Assembly: GCA_022448525.1 (NCBI GenBank)
Contig: JAKVCX010000007.1
Span: 199,035-263,034, forward strand
Length of the DNA: 64,000 bases
From: Tenacibaculum sp.
Lineage (GTDB): Bacteria > Bacteroidota > Bacteroidia > Flavobacteriales > Flavobacteriaceae
Reading direction: 5' to 3'
This document shows, piece by piece, positions 59,352 to 64,000 of the stretch. How positions within the stretch are numbered: position 1 is the stretch's first letter; the number at the start of each line of letters is the position of its first letter. The notes beneath the pieces were generated by a model, which did no database searches, was not told the origin of the DNA, and worked only from the letters and a program-made list of their open reading frames with translations. A program made the translations under genes and the position numbers.

Positions 59352-61514
59352 TTATTTTGGTTGAAAATCTGGATGTCCAGTTTGCCATAAAGCAAAAGAA
59401 AGAATATCTGTTAAGTCTTCAATTCTTTTTGCGTTAGTTTGATCCAAACCATGGCCACCTTCTTTATCAATTTTTAATAAAGTTAGATTAGGATTATCAT
59501 TAAACGCTAGAAGTTTGGCTGTAAATTTTCCAGATTCAAAAGCACCAACTCTACCATCATTTAAACCAGCAGTTAAAAGTATAGAAGGATACTTAATTCC
59601 TTTTTTAATATGTTGATAGGCGTCCATTTCAAGAAGATAGTTAAATTCTAAACTATCTTTTATAGTTCCGAATTCTGTAACATTATTTGGTCCAGCAGGA
59701 CCAAACTCTACTCTAGTAGCATTTAACATTCCGGCTCTAATTGCTATAGCTTTATATAAATCAGGTCTTTCGGTAATAGCCCTTCCAATTAAAATTCCAC
59801 CAGCACTAGCACTCCAAGCAAAAACTTTATCAGAGGATGTATATTTTTTCTCAATTAAATATTCTGTACAAGCTATGAAATCTTTCCATGTATTAGGTTT
59901 GGTTTTTTTCATACCTCCTAAATGCCAAGTATCTCCTTTTTCACCTCCGCCTCTAACATGAGCAACTGCATAAACACCATTGTTTTCTGTCCAACCTTTA
60001 ATATAATCATCCATTAAAGGTGTGTCTGAAAATCCATAAGCTCCATATCCCGTTATCATGACTCTATTTGTTGAGTTGAGTTTTATGCCTTTTTTATGAA
60101 TTATAGATAAAGGTACCATAACTCCATCATGAGATTTCACTTCAACTTCTTCAACGACTAAATCAACTCGTTCTGATTTATTTGAAGGAACAAGGCTTTC
60201 TTTGACAAAAGTGTTAGAATTAGTATCAAGTTTATATCTTACGTTATCACTTATCCATCCTTTAGTTACAATCCATAAATCATTGTTTTTTATACCTAAT
60301 GAGTATAAATTAATATGTCCTGATTGTGGAATATTAAGTTTTTGTGACGAAGAATCTTTAAAACCTTTTTTATGAATGCTAGCATTAATCCCATTTTTAT
60401 TGGTTACATAAAACAAACCGTCTTTAGTTATAGCCATGCTTGTTATAACCTCAGAAGTGTTTTCTGGAACAAATATTTTGGATTTTTCAATATCAATAGT
60501 CGATACTTTATCTTTTAAAATTTTAAAATTGGAAGCTTTGTGTGCAGATAATAAGTAGATTGAATCTTTCTTTATGTAAAAATCTTTTACTTTATCGGTA
60601 CTCTTATAAAGAGGTTTCCAATTTATTTTCTTGCTTTTTAATTCTGTTATTGGAGCGAAGTAATAATCTACAAATTCACTAACATTATAGATGCCAGCAA
60701 ATAAATATTTATCATCTTTTAGATGAACAATAGGAAAGTCTTCTTCTTTAATTTTAAAATTACTTCCTTTTTTACTTGATAAAATAATATTTAAGTCAGT
60801 TGGATCTGTACCTAATTTATAAAGTACGGAACTTGTGTTTAAAGCAAACTCCTCAGAGTTTTTATCCGTTACAGGTATATGCATATAAAAAAAACCTGAA
60901 TCATCAGGAAGCCAACTGATTCCTCCTAGTGCAGATGGCCAACAATTTTCTATTACATGAGGAGAAATTCCTTTAGTTGCAAGATCGATAACAATCATTT
61001 GAGAAATTTCTTTATCATTTTCGGTAAGACTAACTGCTATTTTTGTTCCATTCGGACTAGGTTTTATGTAGTTAATTACATGATTTTTGAATTTTTCTGA
61101 TTCGGAAGGAGAGAATAATAGAATTTCATTTCCATTATTTGTTTTCTTGTAGAATAAGTCTTTAGTTGTTTTTGAATTTGAAGCTTTTAAATAAAAATAT
61201 AGTTGGTTTACTATAGAAAGACTAGATAATTTTTCTTTTGATTCTTCATCACTGATTTTTTCAAAATAACTAGTTATCGCTTTTCTATTTGTTATGTTCT
61301 GTAATATTTTTGCTGCAAAGTTTGTTTGATTTTTATACCAGTTAATAACTGTAGAGTCATTTTCATTTTCAAGATATCTAAAATGATCTGTAAGCTCCTT
61401 ACCATGATGATTTTCAACAACAATTTTAGGTGTTAATATTTCTTGATTCAACATGTCATAATCTTTGCACTGAAATAAAAGGAGTGCTAATACGAAGGGG
61501 GTTTTTTTTAGCAT
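59352..61514 (-). CDS. Prolyl oligopeptidase family serine peptidase (lipoprotein)
   Basis: A 720-aa S9 peptidase: N-terminal propeller (about 50-430) and alpha/beta-hydrolase domain with Ser570 (WSASAGG), Asp653 (GLNDGRV) and His688 (EGGHGLD). The N-terminus MLKKTPFVLALLLFQCKDY has a lipobox-like FQC, so it is probably membrane-anchored and periplasmic or surface-exposed. It cleaves short peptides after Pro. It directly follows a lanthipeptide-like precursor gene, past a terminator, so a leader-removal role is a hypothesis. Confidence 0.9.
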   Translation of the reverse strand: MLKKTPFVLALLLFQCKDYDMLNQEILTPKIVVENHHGKELTDHFRYLENENDSTVINWYKNQTNFAAKILQNITNRKAITSYFEKISDEESKEKLSSLSIVNQLYFYLKASNSKTTKDLFYKKTNNGNEILLFSPSESEKFKNHVINYIKPSPNGTKIAVSLTENDKEISQMIVIDLATKGISPHVIENCWPSALGGISWLPDDSGFFYMHIPVTDKNSEEFALNTSSVLYKLGTDPTDLNIILSSKKGSNFKIKEEDFPIVHLKDDKYLFAGIYNVSEFVDYYFAPITELKSKKINWKPLYKSTDKVKDFYIKKDSIYLLSAHKASNFKILKDKVSTIDIEKSKIFVPENTSEVITSMAITKDGLFYVTNKNGINASIHKKGFKDSSSQKLNIPQSGHINLYSLGIKNNDLWIVTKGWISDNVRYKLDTNSNTFVKESLVPSNKSERVDLVVEEVEVKSHDGVMVPLSIIHKKGIKLNSTNRVMITGYGAYGFSDTPLMDDYIKGWTENNGVYAVAHVRGGGEKGDTWHLGGMKKTKPNTWKDFIACTEYLIEKKYTSSDKVFAWSASAGGILIGRAITERPDLYKAIAIRAGMLNATRVEFGPAGPNNVTEFGTIKDSLEFNYLLEMDAYQHIKKGIKYPSILLTAGLNDGRVGAFESGKFTAKLLAFNDNPNLTLLKIDKEGGHGLDQTNAKRIEDLTDILSFALWQTGHPDFQPK

Positions 61515-61540
61515 TATTTGATATTAATTCCGTAAAAATA

Positions 61541-61583
61541 AAAAAAAGAGATTATTAAATTTATTTCAATAATCTCTTTTTTA
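61541..61583 (-). terminator. Terminator/attenuator between precursor and oligopeptidase genes
   Basis: GAGATTATT (61548-61556) / AATAATCTC (61568-61576) with the flanking A-run and T-run extending the pairing to 16 bp. On the minus strand it lies 4 bp past the precursor stop; partial read-through would reach the peptidase gene. Confidence 0.78.
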
Positions 61584-61587
61584 AAGG

Positions 61588-61761
61588 CTAAATTACAATG
61601 TTATTTCCTTTATTTTTTTCTTTAGTAGTAGTTGTAAGTTTAGTAAGTGAACAATCTGGATTTGCTCCACCGTTAGCAACTCCACCAAAAATTTCGCTTG
61701 AATTTTTAATTTTAGTGACTCTAAACTTGTCTAACTTTAATTCCTTTTTTTGATTTCCCAT
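61588..61761 (-). CDS. Class I lanthipeptide-like precursor peptide (57 aa)
   Basis: A short gene on the minus strand. The leader MGNQKKELKLDKFRVTKI has the LxLxKxxI pattern of Bacteroidota lanthipeptide leaders and ends at IFGG (Gly26-Gly27). The 30-residue core (VANGGANPDCSLTKLTTTT then Lys/Asn-rich) has one Cys (37) and dehydratable Ser38, Thr40 and Thr43-46, so at most one thioether ring is possible. A lantibiotic dehydratase gene lies 1.85 kb upstream on the same strand. No exact TAnnTTTG precedes it. Confidence 0.7.
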   Translation of the reverse strand: MGNQKKELKLDKFRVTKIKNSSEIFGGVANGGANPDCSLTKLTTTTKEKNKGNNIVI

Positions 61762-61834
61762 TATACTTATTTTTAGATTTATTTCTGTAGCTAAACTATG
61801 TAATAGAGCCTGTCAAAAAAAGTGTTATATCTCC

Positions 61835-61848
61835 AGATTTATAAATCT
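61835..61848. promoter_or_regulatory. 14-bp perfect palindrome upstream of precursor gene
   Basis: AGATTTATAAATCT, 73 bp before the precursor ATG, between the regulator gene stop and the precursor. Candidate regulator-binding site. Confidence 0.4.
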
Positions 61849-61888
61849 AAAGCTCTGAATTTATAAAAATAACGAACTTAAGTTTTTG

Positions 61889-63619
61889 TTATTCAGTGTT
61901 TTGTTGTTTTTCGAGTTGTTTTATGAAGTAAGAAGGTTGTAGTTTCGTTTTTTTGTGAAATGCGATAGAAAAAGTCTGTTGACTATTAAACCCTGATTCT
62001 TCTGAAATGGCTTTTATGGTATATGATCTAAATTTTTTATCAGAAGTTAATCTATTAATCGCGTAGTCAATTTTTAGATTATTTAGATAGTTTGCAAAGT
62101 TTGTTCCTTTTTTAAAGTTTATAACTTTTGATAAATATGAGCTATTTGTTTTTAATTCTTTTGCAAGAGAAGATAAAGTATATTTCTTTTTCAAGAATTG
62201 TTCTTTGTCTTCAAACTTCTTTAAATCGGAAAGAATTTTTTGAATATTTTCTTCTGAGACTCCTGTGATTTCAATTTTATTTTCAGATGAATTTTCTTCA
62301 ATTTTAATTGACGGTTTTTCTAGTATTTCTTCAACATCTTGTTTTTTTGAAGCAAGTTGAGCTGAATTTTGTTCAACAACAAGTGTAAATCGCTTTTTAA
62401 GAATGTAATTTCTTCTAAAAAGTAAAATAACTCCTAATACAGCGATTATGCTAATTATTAAAAAGATAATTTTTAAACTATTATTGTTGTTTTCATTTTC
62501 TTTAAGCGTAGAAATTATTTTTTCCTTTTCTGATAGTAAGTAGGGTATTTCGTAACTTTTAGTTATTTGTTGAGAAACTCTACGAGATTTTGAATTGTAA
62601 ACAGAATCGAATTTCATTAATGCGTTTATGTAGAGTAACTGCTTGTCATATTTTTTTTCAGTTTTGTAGTGGTTGATTAAATACTGGTATCCATCTAATA
62701 TTTCAAGAGCAACATCGTTTGTTTCTTTTAAAAAAAGGTGAGCCTTATTGAGATAAATAATGGCACTGTCCTTTTGTTCTAACTCAAAATAAGTTTTACC
62801 AATGTAAGATTGGTTAATCGCAGTTGTTAAATCGTCACCTTGTGTTTTAATACTTGGTAAACTTTCTTTAAGAGCTTTTAAAGCTTTGTTATATTCCTTT
62901 TTGTAATAAGAATTTATTCCATTATTTAATTTAAATCGTGACTTAAGAACAACTTCAGAACTATTTAGAGTTCTTTTAATTCCTTCATCAATCATTATTT
63001 GTGCTGAATCTAATTTTTTAGTGTAGATTAATGCATCACAATAAGCATAAATACCGATATTATAGTAGTAATCTTTGTTTGGATAATCGAGTTTGTCTAA
63101 TTCATTTAAATAACTTTTAAATAACTGTTTAGCTTCTTCTCTAAAACCTAACCTGTATTTTAAAGAAGCAATATCAAATTTAACACTTGCATGGCGAAAG
63201 CTGTTGTTTTGTGTATGTTTTAATGCTAAGACATAAAATTTTATGGCATTATCAAAATCTCCTTTTTGATGAAATACTAATCCTTTAGTCTCATATGCAA
63301 TGGCTGGATATTTAGGGTGGTTTTTTAATTTTTTCGAAATACTTATAATACTATCTACATATTTTAAAGAAAGAGAATCCTTATAAAAACGTGATAAGAA
63401 GTAATAACCATCAGCTATCCTTACAAAATTCTTTTCTTTTTTAGCCTTTCTTAAGTAAGCTTGAGCATGATTAAATTCAGTTATTGAATCAATCTTTATT
63501 TTTTGAAAACTAACTTTAAGATTCTCATAGTTTTCATTAGTTAAAGAATCTATAACAGCGTTCTGGGTAAATATGGACTGAATAATTAGTAGGAATAGGA
63601 AGGTTAACTTTTTATCCAT
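61889..63619 (-). CDS. TPR-transmembrane-AraC-type transcriptional regulator
   Basis: A 576-aa protein: signal peptide-like N-terminus (MDKKLTFLFLLIIQSIFTQ), several TPR-like repeats (about 30-350; KGLVFHQKGDFDNAIKFYVLAL), one membrane segment (about 380-400, IIFLIISIIAVLGVILLF), a linker, and a C-terminal AraC HTH (about 475-576; YTIKAISEESGFNSQQTFSIAFHKKTKLQPSYFI). The regulatory domain would sense periplasmic signals. Its ATG is inside the lantibiotic dehydratase stop region (8-bp overlap), so it belongs to the lanthipeptide operon. Confidence 0.88.
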   Translation of the reverse strand: MDKKLTFLFLLIIQSIFTQNAVIDSLTNENYENLKVSFQKIKIDSITEFNHAQAYLRKAKKEKNFVRIADGYYFLSRFYKDSLSLKYVDSIISISKKLKNHPKYPAIAYETKGLVFHQKGDFDNAIKFYVLALKHTQNNSFRHASVKFDIASLKYRLGFREEAKQLFKSYLNELDKLDYPNKDYYYNIGIYAYCDALIYTKKLDSAQIMIDEGIKRTLNSSEVVLKSRFKLNNGINSYYKKEYNKALKALKESLPSIKTQGDDLTTAINQSYIGKTYFELEQKDSAIIYLNKAHLFLKETNDVALEILDGYQYLINHYKTEKKYDKQLLYINALMKFDSVYNSKSRRVSQQITKSYEIPYLLSEKEKIISTLKENENNNNSLKIIFLIISIIAVLGVILLFRRNYILKKRFTLVVEQNSAQLASKKQDVEEILEKPSIKIEENSSENKIEITGVSEENIQKILSDLKKFEDKEQFLKKKYTLSSLAKELKTNSSYLSKVINFKKGTNFANYLNNLKIDYAINRLTSDKKFRSYTIKAISEESGFNSQQTFSIAFHKKTKLQPSYFIKQLEKQQNTE

Positions 63620-64000
63620 TTGTGCTGATTTTTAATTGGTAATATTTTTGGAGACAACTATAACAAACTAGTTCGTGTAAACGTTGTTTATCTCGGAATA
63701 ACCTGTTGACTGTCATGTGTATATAACTAGATAGTAAATCTTCTAGTGCAAGGTTTTCTTTTGGTAGCTTTTTTAATATAGAATTAGCAATATTTTGAGT
63801 GCTATTAATATCAATTAAGTCGTAATAACTCTTGAAGGATTCATTGTTCAGGTTAAAAAAAGTTAGGATAGCAGGTCGTAACTTTTGATATTTAATATTT
63901 AATTGTTTATTTAATTGTTTATCTGCATTAAATTCCTGTTTAAAGGATTCCAGAAGTTCTTTTGCAAATTGTAATTTTCTTTCAAGAGTAAACCCAAAAC
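63612..64000 (-). CDS. Lantibiotic dehydratase, C-terminal part, 5' portion outside window
   Basis: The frame is open to the window edge. The visible 129 residues match the C-terminal thiopeptide-type (SpaB_C) domain of class I lantibiotic dehydratases: FTLERKLQFAKELLESFKQEF, SYIHMTVNRLF and the ending RLHELVCYSCLQKYYQ. LanB dehydrates Ser/Thr by glutamylation and elimination; this domain carries out the elimination step. Stop at 63612-63614 shares 8 bp with the start of the regulator gene. Confidence 0.85.
   Translation of the reverse strand, partial: FGFTLERKLQFAKELLESFKQEFNADKQLNKQLNIKYQKLRPAILTFFNLNNESFKSYYDLIDINSTQNIANSILKKLPKENLALEDLLSSYIHMTVNRLFRDKQRLHELVCYSCLQKYYQLKISTNG

Noticed and set aside
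1..64000. CRISPR arrays, tRNA or rRNA genes, integrase/transposase genes, phage genes
   Set aside because: No regularly spaced repeat arrays, cloverleaf-like or rRNA-like segments and no such protein motifs were seen by reading; a dedicated tRNA/rRNA scan was not possible.

Overview
The window looks like chromosome of a marine-type member of the Flavobacteriaceae (Bacteroidota). Base composition is AT-rich throughout. Ribosome binding sites of the Shine-Dalgarno type are absent, and many genes are preceded by the Bacteroidota -7 promoter element TAnnTTTG. Many families are typical of the phylum (DUF4270, DUF4271, DUF4296, DUF5777, DUF2911, CarboxypepD_reg-like TonB receptors, AraC-type regulators fused to TPRs). 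Genus cannot be fixed from the sequence alone. No rRNA, tRNA, CRISPR array, prophage or transposase gene was seen.

Layout. 1-7.4 kb: end of an endonuclease/phosphatase gene, the glgA-like/DUF4270/glmS operon, panC-panD and a flippase-like membrane protein. 7.4-19.3 kb: radA, a DUF1800/DUF1501 pair, DUF4271-hemD, a four-gene operon from a GT2 mannosyltransferase to dihydroorotase and DUF4296, an SDR gene, tyrS and a Cys-rich mini-protein. 19.4-28.1 kb: an aspartyl protease and a probable metal-uptake/handling cluster (Met-rich outer-membrane protein, PfpI lipoprotein, TonB receptor, PepSY reductase-like protein, DUF2911). 28.1-32.1 kb: DUF5777/YceI/OB-fold lipoprotein opposite a membrane-bound Cache-LytTR regulator, then a 537-bp gap with repeats and an orphan terminator, and a double-glycine Cys-rich peptide. 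32.2-42.2 kb: leuS, transporters, SCO1, rseP and a tiny zinc ribbon protein. 42.1-50.2 kb: a broken-up biotin locus (bioB, a ketoacyl synthase, bioA-bioD, bioF) interrupted by a Coa1-like gene and by a small GIY-YIG nuclease gene inside inverted and direct repeats, and headed by a umuD-like gene. 50.3-59.3 kb: Lrp regulator, HupE, dCMP deaminase, S41 protease, GH3, M23 peptidase, nadD-gmk-yicC, EamA. 59.3-64 kb: prolyl oligopeptidase, a short lanthipeptide-like precursor gene, a TPR-TM-AraC regulator and the 3' end of a lantibiotic dehydratase, i.e. the edge of a class I lanthipeptide locus.

Most noteworthy: (1) the lanthipeptide locus at the right edge, with a 57-aa precursor gene; (2) the GIY-YIG gene bracketed by hairpin repeats that show compensatory base changes and by a 15-bp direct repeat, plus a gene-less pair of the same repeat family at 26.1 kb; (3) the Cys-rich GG-leader peptide at 31.9 kb; (4) three genes whose -7 element lies 4-5 nt before the start codon, implying leaderless mRNA; (5) operator-like symmetric sites at 21.27, 30.03 and 61.84 kb and direct repeats around the LytTR gene.
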